From: Thiobacillus sp. UBA2186
GTDB lineage: Bacteria; Pseudomonadota; Gammaproteobacteria; Burkholderiales; Thiobacillaceae
Assembly (NCBI GenBank): GCA_002327405.1
Contig: DCVO01000102.1
Location: 8,754-21,738 of the forward strand
Direction of reading: 5' to 3'
DNA: 12,985 nt
Shown here: piece after piece, positions 1 to 6,288 of the stretch
Layout of the letters: every line of letters begins with the position of its first letter
Position numbering within the stretch: the stretch's first letter is position 1
Position numbers and translations under genes: made by a program
Notes under the pieces: model-generated
The model's database searches: none
Told to the model about the DNA's origin: nothing
What the model saw: only the letters and a program-made list of their open reading frames with translations

Positions 1-503
1 ACGCCGCCGATGCCGACGCCGCCGGAAAGGTGCACGTTCTTGCCGATCTGGGCGCAGGAACCCACGGTGGCCCAGGTGTCGACCATGGCGCCCTCATCGA
101 CGTAGGCGCCGATATTGACGTAGGAGGGCATCAGTACCACGTTTTTGGCGATGAAGGAACCGCGGCGCGCGGCGGCCGGGGGCACCACGCGGAAGCCGCC
201 TTCGCGGAAGTCCCTGGAGTTGTAGTCGGCGAACTTGGACGGGACCTTGTCGAAGTAGTTGGTGAAGCCGCCCTTGATGAAGCTGTTGTCCTCCAGCCGG
301 AAGGACAGCAGCACGGCCTTCTTGATCCACTGGTTGGTCTTCCATTCCTGCCCTTGCACGCGCTCGGCCACGCGCAGTTGCCCCTTGTCCAGCATCTCGA
401 TCACGGAGAAGACCGCGTCCTTGACCTTGGCGTCGGCATTGCGCGGGGTGATGTCGGCGCGGCGTTCAAAGGCTTCCTCGATGATTTGCTGAAGTTCTTG
501 CAT
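1..503 (-). CDS. dapD: 2,3,4,5-tetrahydropyridine-2,6-dicarboxylate N-succinyltransferase, 5' part
   Basis: DapD transfers succinyl from succinyl-CoA to tetrahydrodipicolinate in the succinylase branch of lysine and diaminopimelate synthesis, in the cytoplasm. Only the first 167 codons are present; the gene runs off the left edge. The minus-strand translation starts MQELQQIIEEAFERRADI and contains the helical N-terminal domain with NQWIKKAVLLSFRL (about residues 57-70). The beginning of the left-handed beta-helix follows, with hexapeptide turns (VVLMPSYVNIGAYVDEGAMV, then TWATVGSCAQIGKNVHLSGG), all hallmarks of DapD. The ATG at 501-503 is preceded by CAGGAAACACC, a reasonable ribosome binding site. 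It is the last gene of a dapC - small protein - small protein - dapD run on the same strand, which fits DapC acting directly on the DapD product. Sequence identity is clear; only the C-terminal part is unseen. Confidence 0.95.
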   Translation of the reverse strand, partial: MQELQQIIEEAFERRADITPRNADAKVKDAVFSVIEMLDKGQLRVAERVQGQEWKTNQWIKKAVLLSFRLEDNSFIKGGFTNYFDKVPSKFADYNSRDFREGGFRVVPPAAARRGSFIAKNVVLMPSYVNIGAYVDEGAMVDTWATVGSCAQIGKNVHLSGGVGIGG

Positions 504-534
504 GGTGTTTCCTGTAAAGGGTTTAAGAAAAAAG

Positions 535-817
535 TTAGCGGATTGCACAAAATTCGGTGTCGGTCCTGGTCCAGAACAGTCTTGTCGCGATGTCAGGGTG
601 GGATTGTAAGGCCTTGAGCGTGCTTTGGACGCGCCATTCGGGTTCGTTGGCGCCGAACAGCACTGTGATCATGCTGCCTTCGGCGATTTGGTAATCAACG
701 AACAACGCGCCCCCCGTTCCAATATCTGGCTGACGGCATATTCAAGCTCGGCAGTCTGCCTGCCCAGGCCGGGGCGCAGAGCAACAGCAGCGCAACTGCG
801 AACTTAATGGCCGCCAT
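535..817 (-). pseudogene. Frameshifted small exported protein, paralogue of its upstream neighbour
   Basis: Read straight from the ATG at 815-817 the frame gives a signal peptide (MAAIKFAVALLLLCAPAWAG) and then stops after about 41 codons. Two other frames restore the rest. Adding one G near 759-760 gives GQTAELEYAVSQILERG. Adding one G in the run at 710-715 gives GALFVDYQIAEGSMITVLFG, ending HPDIATRLFWTRTDTEFCAIR with TAA at 535-537. The repaired 94-residue product aligns along its whole length with the intact 92-residue neighbour: AGQ after the signal peptide, AVxxIL, the FG turn, HPDI, and a cysteine near the end. Its ATG overlaps the neighbour's stop (TGATG), so the pair was made for coupled translation. 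Both defects are single missing bases in G runs, so sequencing error is as likely as real decay. Function unknown. Confidence 0.75.
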
Positions 818-1095
818 CAGGGAATGGAACAATAGTTTTTGCTGCCGCGCCCGGCCAGCACGCCGGGGATGTCGGGGTGCTTGCGCAGGCGCTCGACAAT
901 GCGGCTGTAGTCCTTTTCCGGCACGGCGGGGCCGAACCAGATATCGACGAAGCCATCGCTGCGGAATGAGTAGGAGACGTTCTCCATGCTCTCCTCGAAC
1001 AGGATGTTGGTCACGGCATCTTCCGATTCGGCCTGTCCGGCGAAGGCAGGCAGCGCAACCAACAGGGAAACAAACATGACAATCACATAACGCAT
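817..1095 (-). CDS. Small exported protein of unknown function, 92 aa
   Basis: I do not recognise a named family. The product starts MRYVIVMFVSLLVALPAFAG, a clear Sec signal peptide with likely cleavage after Ala19 (AFA|GQ). This leaves a mature domain of about 73 residues. The body has aromatic and acidic residues (ILFEESMENVSYSF, DGFVDIWFG) and ends HPDIPGVLAGRGSKNYCSIP with a single cysteine at 89. I chose the ATG at 1093-1095 over the further upstream start. It gives a clean signal peptide and sits 7 bases after AAGGAGG (1103-1109), which itself overlaps the end of dapC. The gap to the dapC stop is 2 bases, and the downstream paralogue overlaps by TGATG. It is therefore in the dapC-dapD transcript, although a periplasmic protein has no obvious role in lysine synthesis. 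Confidence 0.85.
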   Translation of the reverse strand: MRYVIVMFVSLLVALPAFAGQAESEDAVTNILFEESMENVSYSFRSDGFVDIWFGPAVPEKDYSRIVERLRKHPDIPGVLAGRGSKNYCSIP

Positions 1096-1097
1096 GG

Positions 1098-2288
1098 CTA
1101 CCCCTCCTTGATGAAATCGGCGATGCGCCGTGCGGCCTCCTGGCATTGTTGCAGATTATCGACCAGGGCGATGCGAACGAAGCCTTTGCCCGGACTCATT
1201 CCCTTGGCCGCGCGCGCGAGGAAGCTGCCGGGCAGCACGGTGACATGCTTGCGTGCGTAAAGCTCGCGCGCGAACACGAGGTCGTCGCCTCCGGGCACGC
1301 CGGCCCACAGGTAGAAGGCCGCGTCGGGCATGGGCGCGCTCATCACGCTGTTCAGCACCGGCTGCACGGCGGTGAATTTTTCCGCGTACAGGCGGCGATT
1401 TTCCACGACGTGCGCCTCATCGGCCCAGGCCACGGCGCTGGCCGCCTGGATCATGGGCGACATGGCCGAACCGTGGTAGGTGCGATAGAGCAGGAATTTC
1501 TTCATCACCTCGGCGTCGCCGGCGACGAAGCCCGAGCGCAGGCCGGGTACGTTGGAGCGCTTCGACAGCGAATTGAACACGACCAGGTTCCGGTGGCTGC
1601 GGCCGAGCTGCTTCGCCGCGGTCAGTGCACCCAGCGGCGGACGGGCTTCGTCGAAATAGATTTCCGAATAACACTCGTCACTGGCAATGACGAAACCATG
1701 CTGGTCGGCGAGATCGAAAATGGTTTTCCAGTCATTCAAGGACATGACCTTGCCGGTGGGGTTGCCGGGCGAGCAGACATAGACCAGCTGCACCATTTCC
1801 CACAAGTCTTCTGGCACGCTTTCCCAGGCCATTCGATACCCGCTTCCGGCCGTGGTGTTGAGGTAGTAAGGCGTTGCGCCGGCCAGCAACGCCGCGCCTT
1901 CGTAGATCTGGTAGAAGGGGTTGGGCGAAAGCACGCGCTTCTTGTGGCGGGTGGGGTCGACCACGGCCTGGGCGAAGGCGAACAAGGCCTCGCGGCTGCC
2001 GTTGACCGGGAGAATCTCCGTGGCGGGGTCGAGTTCGACGCCGTAGCGCCGGGCGCACCATGCTGCGATGGACTGGCGAAGGGCGTCCGAGCCCTGGGTC
2101 AGCGGGTAGTTCGACAGGCCGGCCATGTTGGCCGTCAAGGCCTGTTTGATAAACTCGGGCGTGGCATGCTTGGGCTCACCGATCGAAAGATTGACGGGGG
2201 CGAGTGCCGGGTCAGGGGCAATCCCGGCAAACAGTTCCCGCAACCTCTGGAACGGATAGGGGTGAAGTTGGTCGAGCCTGGAATTCAT
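1098..2288 (-). CDS. dapC: Succinyldiaminopimelate transaminase
   Basis: A PLP-dependent class I aminotransferase (fold type I) of 396 residues, the usual length. It converts N-succinyl-2-amino-6-ketopimelate with glutamate to N-succinyl-LL-diaminopimelate in lysine and peptidoglycan precursor synthesis. Visible motifs are LSIGEPKHATP (about 34-44), NYPLTQGSDALR (60-71), CSPGNPTGK (172-180), the cofactor aspartate in ASDECYSEIYF (202-212), and the Schiff-base lysine 243 in FNSLSKRSNVPGLRSGF, with Arg251. The combination EPKHATP plus SLSKRSNVPGLRSG is typical of the DapC subgroup rather than of AspC or ArgD, and dapD lies three genes downstream. The ATG at 2286-2288 has no strong Shine-Dalgarno. 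The divergent transporter gene begins only 27 bases away, so the promoters must overlap or lie inside the coding regions. The stop (TAG, 1098-1100) lies beside the ribosome binding site of the next gene. Confidence 0.93.
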   Translation of the reverse strand: MNSRLDQLHPYPFQRLRELFAGIAPDPALAPVNLSIGEPKHATPEFIKQALTANMAGLSNYPLTQGSDALRQSIAAWCARRYGVELDPATEILPVNGSREALFAFAQAVVDPTRHKKRVLSPNPFYQIYEGAALLAGATPYYLNTTAGSGYRMAWESVPEDLWEMVQLVYVCSPGNPTGKVMSLNDWKTIFDLADQHGFVIASDECYSEIYFDEARPPLGALTAAKQLGRSHRNLVVFNSLSKRSNVPGLRSGFVAGDAEVMKKFLLYRTYHGSAMSPMIQAASAVAWADEAHVVENRRLYAEKFTAVQPVLNSVMSAPMPDAAFYLWAGVPGGDDLVFARELYARKHVTVLPGSFLARAAKGMSPGKGFVRIALVDNLQQCQEAARRIADFIKEG

Positions 2289-2315
2289 CTTTTGTTGTCG
2301 AGCTGACTGCCTGAA

Positions 2316-3227
2316 ATGGCGGATTTTACACCTATGACTTTGCGTTTATTGCCCGTGCTCTGCCTGCTGTTCGGCGCCAGCACGTGGGGGCTGATCTGGT
2401 ATCCCTATCGCCTGCTGGAAATGGACGGGGCGGGAGGCGTGGTGTCCTCGCTTGCCTCCTATGCCATCCCGTTCGTGCTGGCACTGCCGTTTTTCTGGCG
2501 GCATCTGAATACGGCGCGCGCGCATCTGGGCTGGCTGGCGCTGCTGGCGCTGGCCGCTGGCTGGACCAACATGGGCTATGTGCTGGCGGTGATCGGCGGC
2601 GAGATCATGCGCGTGGTGCTGCTGTTCTACCTGGCGCCGGTTTGGACGGTGATTTTCTCGCGCTGGCTGCTGGAGGAAAAACTGTCCGTCTGGGGCTGGC
2701 TCATCATGCTGTTTTCCTTCACGGGCGCATTGACCATGCTGTGGCCTGAAGGCGGCGGCCTGCCGCTGCCGGCCAACCAGGCGGAATGGGTCGCGCTCTC
2801 TGCCGGCGTCACCTTTGCGCTGGCCAATGTGGTCACCCGCAAGGTGAGCGAAGCCGACATCTGGGCCAAGTCGCTCGCCGTCTGGGGTGGCGTCACCATC
2901 ATCGCGCTGGCGGCGCTTTCACTGGAATCGCGGGCGTTCGAGTTTGCCGGCAGCGCCTCGGCAGGCACATGGCTGCTGCTGCTCGGGGTCGGACTGGCAA
3001 TCGGTTTCATGACCCTGGCCGTGCAATACGGATTGACGCATACGCCGGCCAATCAGGCCATCATCATCTTTCTGTTCGAACTGGTGGTGGCCGCGGTCGC
3101 TTCCTGGTTTCTGGCGAACGAAGCGTTGACCCTGCGCGAGTGGACGGGGGCGGCGATGATTATTGCCGGCAGCCTTTTCTCCGGACATATGGAACACAAG
3201 CATGAAAATCCACAGCCTGCTGCATAG
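2316..3227 (+). CDS. DMT superfamily (EamA) transporter
   Basis: An inner-membrane permease of 303 residues with about ten hydrophobic helices arranged as two EamA repeats. The first repeat opens with LLFGASTWGLIWYPYRLL and includes VVLLFYLAPVWTVIFSRWLLEEKL. The second opens with EWVALSAGVTFALANVVTRK and includes NQAIIIFLFELVVAAVASWFLANEAL, followed by a polar tail. The pattern of helix, 'P-hWT-hhs', then an acidic residue with 'E.L' at the end of each repeat is standard for EamA carriers. These move small metabolites such as amino acids or drugs; the substrate cannot be told from sequence. The start may be 2316 or the in-frame ATG at 2334 (MTLRLLPVLCLL); neither has a strong Shine-Dalgarno. 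It is divergent from dapC and overlaps the following VOC gene by 26 bases, which suggests one transcript. Export of a diaminopimelate-pathway compound would be pure speculation. Confidence 0.88.
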   Translation: MADFTPMTLRLLPVLCLLFGASTWGLIWYPYRLLEMDGAGGVVSSLASYAIPFVLALPFFWRHLNTARAHLGWLALLALAAGWTNMGYVLAVIGGEIMRVVLLFYLAPVWTVIFSRWLLEEKLSVWGWLIMLFSFTGALTMLWPEGGGLPLPANQAEWVALSAGVTFALANVVTRKVSEADIWAKSLAVWGGVTIIALAALSLESRAFEFAGSASAGTWLLLLGVGLAIGFMTLAVQYGLTHTPANQAIIIFLFELVVAAVASWFLANEALTLREWTGAAMIIAGSLFSGHMEHKHENPQPAA

Positions 3228-3585
3228 TTCCCTATTGGTCGAAGACCTGCCGCGTGCACGTGCTTTCTACGAAGACGTGTTGGGCCTGATTGTCAGTTCG
3301 GAAAGACCCTCCATGAGTTTTGAGGGGGTTTGGTACGAATTGGGGCCGCAGCAGATACACCTGCTTTGCCTGCCGAATCCGGAGAAAGGCCTGCTTCGCC
3401 CGCGGCACGGCGGACGCGACCGCCATGTGGCATTGGGGATCGATTCGGTCGAGGAATTATCCAGGCGCCTGGACGCTGCAGGCATTGCCCATACCCGCAG
3501 CCAGTCGGGCAGAGCGGCGCTGTTCTGTAGGGATCCGGACGATAACGCCCTGGAGTTTGTCGAGATTCCTGCGGCCGGGCAGTGA
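3202..3585 (+). CDS. VOC family (glyoxalase / bleomycin resistance fold) protein
   Basis: A single-domain protein of 127 residues with the vicinal oxygen chelate fold. Two beta-alpha-beta-beta-beta units are visible: HSSLLVEDLPRARAFYEDVLGLIV (8-31), then DRHVALGIDSVEELSRRLDAAGI (73-95), and the closing CRDPDDNALEFVEI (109-122). Probable metal ligands are His8, His75 and Glu118, with Glu46 or His53 as the fourth. Members include glyoxalase I, extradiol dioxygenases and antibiotic-binding proteins; nothing here fixes the substrate. I chose the ATG at 3202 instead of the longer frame from 3163. The fold begins exactly there, GGAACACAAGC precedes it, and the longer form would add 13 residues unlike the family. 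It overlaps the 3' end of the transporter gene by 26 bases and is probably co-transcribed with it. Confidence 0.87.
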   Translation: MKIHSLLHSSLLVEDLPRARAFYEDVLGLIVSSERPSMSFEGVWYELGPQQIHLLCLPNPEKGLLRPRHGGRDRHVALGIDSVEELSRRLDAAGIAHTRSQSGRAALFCRDPDDNALEFVEIPAAGQ

Positions 3586-3930
3586 CAGCGGTCTGAATCC
3601 GTATCCCGCTTCGCGCTCCCGCTCCCGCCGAGCCGCTGCCCGCAGCTGCGATTCCGCCTGTGATGCGAGTATCGGAAGTTGTCGACGATGTTCTTGGAAA
3701 CCTCAATGTCCGGAACCAGAAAATAGATTCGTCTCATGCTTGTCTCCTTGCCTGGCAAGCGTGGTCAATCTGGACAGATGAGTGAGGCCATCCGTTCACA
3801 TGTGTATTGCGAGTGATTTCATATGCCTGCTGGACAGCTTTAGTTTTACAGGCCTTTTCCATATGGCAATCGCCTCAGCGCACTGTAGGCATTGTCTATT
3901 CTTGAAGCTGTTCCCGGATCCGATACGGCC
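3586..3930. other. 345-base non-coding stretch with a gene remnant
   Basis: This lies between the VOC gene and the first MBL-fold gene. No open frame on either strand reads as a protein beyond the short remnant at 3681-3737, annotated separately. Bases 3586-3680 are GC-rich with poor codon structure. Bases 3750-3930 are noticeably more AT-rich and presumably hold the promoter of the MBL pair, and perhaps the old promoter of the remnant. I could not assign convincing -35 and -10 boxes and see no strong terminator hairpin after the VOC gene. Confidence 0.6.
3681..3737 (-). pseudogene. Stranded 5' end of a lost gene (MRRIYFLVPDIEVSKNIVD...)
   Basis: The minus strand carries an ideal Shine-Dalgarno (AAGGAGA, 3743-3749) 5 bases before an ATG at 3735-3737. 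About 19 codons read MRRIYFLVPDIEVSKNIVD. This resembles the N-terminus of a family of roughly 170-residue betaproteobacterial proteins, often annotated as hypothetical or DUF1269-like, in which the next residues would be a helix of the type ELLLARIEERHIH. Here the frame instead becomes arginine-rich and low in sense and then runs antisense into the VOC gene, with no sign of the membrane part. I read it as a truncated remnant left by a deletion or rearrangement. The family assignment is from memory; the truncation itself is visible. Confidence 0.5.
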
Positions 3931-4734
3931 ATGCCACACAACCTCGTCAGCTTCCTTTTCGTCACCTTGGCATTGTCACAGGCACAGGCCGAACTTTCGG
4001 ATCCCGTCCCGGCGGGGGAGCTGCGTATCACTGTGCTGTTCAACAATGTGCCCTTTCGGCCCGGCCTTGCAACGGGCTGGGGGTTTTCCTGCCTGATCGA
4101 AGGGGCGGACAGGACCATCCTGTTCGACACAGGCAGCGATGGCCTGGTGCTCCTGAAGAACATGAAGCAACTTGGCCTGAGCCCGAAAGACGTCGAGGCC
4201 GTCGTGCTTTCGCACATACATGCCGACCATACGGGAGGACTGGATGAATTTCTTGCCGAACATGCCGAACTGGAGGTCTGGCTCCCGGCCGAATTTCCCG
4301 GCTCCTTTCAAAGCGCAGTTGCAGGACGGGGGGCTCGCGTCAGGCCGGTCCACGCAGGGGGGCGGCTGTTCGGCAATGCATGGAGCAGCGGACCGCTGGC
4401 CGATGGCATCATCGAGCAGGCCCTGATCCTGGATACCGCGAAAGGCCTCGTCGTCATCACCGGCTGCGCCCATCCCGGCATCGTCCGGATCGCGGAGACG
4501 GCGGGACAACTGACAGGAAAGCGTATCCATCTGCTGATAGGCGGCTTTCACCTCGGTGGGGCGACTCGTGCCGAGATCCAGGCGATCATCGCCCAGCTTC
4601 GGGCGCTGCAGGTAGAACACGTCGCGCCCAGCCATTGCACCGGAGACGAGGCCATCGCCCAGTTTCGCCAGGCCTGGGGCAAGGCGTTCGTGGAGGGTGG
4701 CCTGGGTGCGGTAATCAAGGTGCCGGTGCAATGA
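3931..4734 (+). CDS. Exported MBL-fold metallohydrolase (COG1237-like)
   Basis: A 267-residue metallo-beta-lactamase-fold hydrolase. It starts MPHNLVSFLFVTLALSQAQA, a plausible Sec signal peptide cleaved after Ala20, so it probably acts in the periplasm. Metal-site motifs are in order: the active strand ILFDTGSDG (63-71), HxHxDH as SHIHADHTGG (94-103), GCAHPGI with His181, GGFHLGG with His207, and APSHCTG with His235. The GCAHPG + GGFHL + PSHCTG set resembles the COG1237 group (dihydropterin-6-yl-methyl... phosphate synthase-like), whose reactions are mostly unproven. I chose the ATG at 3931 over the TTG at 3892 because it begins the signal peptide, although its ribosome binding site is weak. 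Its stop overlaps the next start (ATGA), coupling it to the second MBL-fold gene. Confidence 0.85.
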   Translation: MPHNLVSFLFVTLALSQAQAELSDPVPAGELRITVLFNNVPFRPGLATGWGFSCLIEGADRTILFDTGSDGLVLLKNMKQLGLSPKDVEAVVLSHIHADHTGGLDEFLAEHAELEVWLPAEFPGSFQSAVAGRGARVRPVHAGGRLFGNAWSSGPLADGIIEQALILDTAKGLVVITGCAHPGIVRIAETAGQLTGKRIHLLIGGFHLGGATRAEIQAIIAQLRALQVEHVAPSHCTGDEAIAQFRQAWGKAFVEGGLGAVIKVPVQ

Positions 4735-5666
4735 GGCTCGAAATCCTTTCCGCAGAATCCATGGGGGTACGCGGGCTGTGCTGTCGGGTAGAGGCGGAGG
4801 GCCGGGTCATTATCATTGATCCCGGCCTCGCCCTTGGCGAGCGGCGCTTCGGCCTGCCGCCCCATCCGGTGCAGGTCGCCGCGGGAAGGGCAGCACGCCG
4901 GGACATCATTGCAGCCCTGGAAGGCGCCACCGATGTGGTGTTCAGCCATTTCCACGGTGACCATGTGCCGCTTGCCGATGCCAATCCCTATCAGCTTGCC
5001 TTTACGCAGTTGCCTTCGCGCTTCAAGTCGCTGCACGCCTGGAGCCTGTCGCCCGAAGGCCAGACGCCGACGTGCCGTGACCGCGCCCATGACCTCATGG
5101 CTCTCCTCGGTCCGCAGTTTCGATTGGCGGAAGGGGTCATGGCGGGTCCGCTGAGTTTCTCCCCAGCCATGCCCCACGGCATTGACGGACTGCCATTCGG
5201 CAGCGTCATGCTGACCCGCGTCGACCTCGGCGGCCCTGTCTTCGTGCATGCCTCCGATATCCAGTTGCTTGACGACGCCACCGTGGAATTCATCCTCGAC
5301 TGGGAGCCGAACTTGGTCTTGGCAGCCGGCCCGCCGCTCTATCACCGCGGCCTCGGCGCACGCCAACGCGCCCGCGCCTGGAACAATGCCCGCTACCTCG
5401 CAGCTGAAGTCGGCACGCTGATCCTGGACCATCACCTCATGCGCTCGCTGGAAGGCGAAGCCTGGCTGGAAAAGCTCTCGCTGGAAATGGGCAGGAGGGT
5501 TTATTGCGCTGCCGATTTCATGGGCCGTCCCAGGCGGCTGCTGGAGGCACAGCGGCGCGAACTCTATGCGGCCATGCCGGTGCGGGCTGACTGGCATGCC
5601 GACTATGCACGGGGTCTGGCGCGGGTGGAAGACTTCAGCCCGCGCCAGTCTTGTGCGGTGGGTTGA
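4731..5666 (+). CDS. UPF0282-like MBL-fold protein
   Basis: A 311-residue protein without signal peptide, so cytoplasmic. It starts MRLEILSAESMGVRGLCCRV and has DPGLALGERRFGLPPHPVQ (30-48) and the metal-binding FSHFHGDHVPL (71-81). Further on are a second histidine region (PAMPHGID), FVHASDIQLLDD and LILDHHLMRS. The sequence DPG-AL--RR-GLPPHP followed by SHxHxDH is the signature of UPF0282, a family best known from archaea, of unknown function and related to metallo-beta-lactamases. The ATG overlaps the stop of the preceding gene (ATGA at 4731-4734), so the longer upstream extension in this frame is not real. Two MBL-fold enzymes, one exported and one internal, are thus translationally coupled, which suggests related substrates on both sides of the membrane; this is inference. 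Confidence 0.82.
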   Translation: MRLEILSAESMGVRGLCCRVEAEGRVIIIDPGLALGERRFGLPPHPVQVAAGRAARRDIIAALEGATDVVFSHFHGDHVPLADANPYQLAFTQLPSRFKSLHAWSLSPEGQTPTCRDRAHDLMALLGPQFRLAEGVMAGPLSFSPAMPHGIDGLPFGSVMLTRVDLGGPVFVHASDIQLLDDATVEFILDWEPNLVLAAGPPLYHRGLGARQRARAWNNARYLAAEVGTLILDHHLMRSLEGEAWLEKLSLEMGRRVYCAADFMGRPRRLLEAQRRELYAAMPVRADWHADYARGLARVEDFSPRQSCAVG

Positions 5667-5734
5667 ATGGCAGAAACTCATGGCACGCTGGCGGCTGCAG
5701 GTTTTTCAGCAATGCTACATGCAGCGTGTCGAAT

Positions 5735-6154
5735 TCACCATGACAAGGTCTTGGTGTGGTCCTTGAACAACGCGCCGCCGGTAAGTTCTGGATTACCCAC
5801 CTTGAATCCGGGCAACAGATCCAACTCTTTGACGCCGATCTGTTTCATGCAGTATTGGCAGACGATCACGACAGCACCCCTGTCCATCATTTCAGCGAGC
5901 GACTTTTGCTGGTGAGCGTATCTTGCCGCATGCTTCTTGCTGGACAGAAGCACGCCCTTGCCATTGAGGAAAATCGTCAGTGGATGTCCTTGCGAAAAAT
6001 GAACATTGCCAAAGTGGAGCGCGTGATCAACCCGCGGGATATTGTCGGTCGAGAGGTTGATGAAGAGGGGGTCCCTGTCTCCTGCCAGCGCCGGCATTGT
6101 CATAGTGCCAACAATCAGCGCCAGCATGAGCAAGAGTTGTTTGATGAGCTTCAT
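5735..6154 (-). CDS. Exported DsrE/DsrF-family protein
   Basis: A 139-residue protein with an N-terminal signal peptide (MKLIKQLLLMLALIVGTMTMPALAG, cleavage probably after Ala24) and a DsrE-like domain. The domain reads PLFINLSTDNIPRVDHALHFG (about 29-49), LTIFLNGKGVLLSS (59-72), KSLAEMMDRGAVVIVCQYCMKQIGV (84-108) and a closing FKVGNPELTGG. DsrE-family proteins carry or transfer persulfide sulfur through a cysteine. Here Cys99 and Cys102 form a CxxC at the expected place. The signal peptide would put it in the periplasm, unlike cytoplasmic DsrE or TusD. The ATG at 6152-6154 is chosen over an upstream TTG because TGGAGA stands about 8 bases before it. It lies 134 bases after feoB on the same strand, so it may be read through from that operon or have its own promoter. 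It is convergent with the UPF0282 gene across 68 bases. Confidence 0.82.
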   Translation of the reverse strand: MKLIKQLLLMLALIVGTMTMPALAGDRDPLFINLSTDNIPRVDHALHFGNVHFSQGHPLTIFLNGKGVLLSSKKHAARYAHQQKSLAEMMDRGAVVIVCQYCMKQIGVKELDLLPGFKVGNPELTGGALFKDHTKTLSW

Positions 6155-6186
6155 GCGCGTCTCCAAAGTGTGATTGGGAAAATGTC

Positions 6187-6209
6187 GTTCGCACCCGCAA
6201 GGAGCGAAC
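6187..6209. promoter_or_regulatory. Inverted repeat in the leader of the DsrE-family gene
   Basis: GTTCGC (6187-6192) and GCGAAC (6204-6209) form a perfect 6-base inverted repeat around an 11-base centre, 33 bases upstream of the DsrE-family start. On the minus strand a loose promoter, TTGAAA, 16 bases, TATCGT, lies just upstream (about 6214-6241). The arrangement would suit an operator or a small leader hairpin. The rest of the 134-base gap between feoB and this gene shows no good terminator. Weak evidence. Confidence 0.3.
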
Positions 6210-6288
6210 CAATTTCACGATAGGCCGTGCATCGCCGTTTTCAATGCGACATTTTGTCTTTCTGCACCCCGGAATAAACGGCAGGCTG

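Noticed and set aside
1146..2306. 386-codon plus-strand open frame opposite dapC
   Set aside because: It is antisense to a clear aminotransferase. Its product is rich in H, G, R and A with no domain pattern, as expected for GC-rich shadow frames.
4548..5681. 377-codon minus-strand open frame opposite the MBL-fold genes
   Set aside because: Antisense to two genes with clear metal-binding motifs and an ATGA junction; no recognisable protein features of its own.
6155..6288. Rho-independent terminator after feoB
   Set aside because: The only inverted repeat (6187-6209) has no T-run on the minus strand and lies close to the next gene's start; better read as leader or operator.
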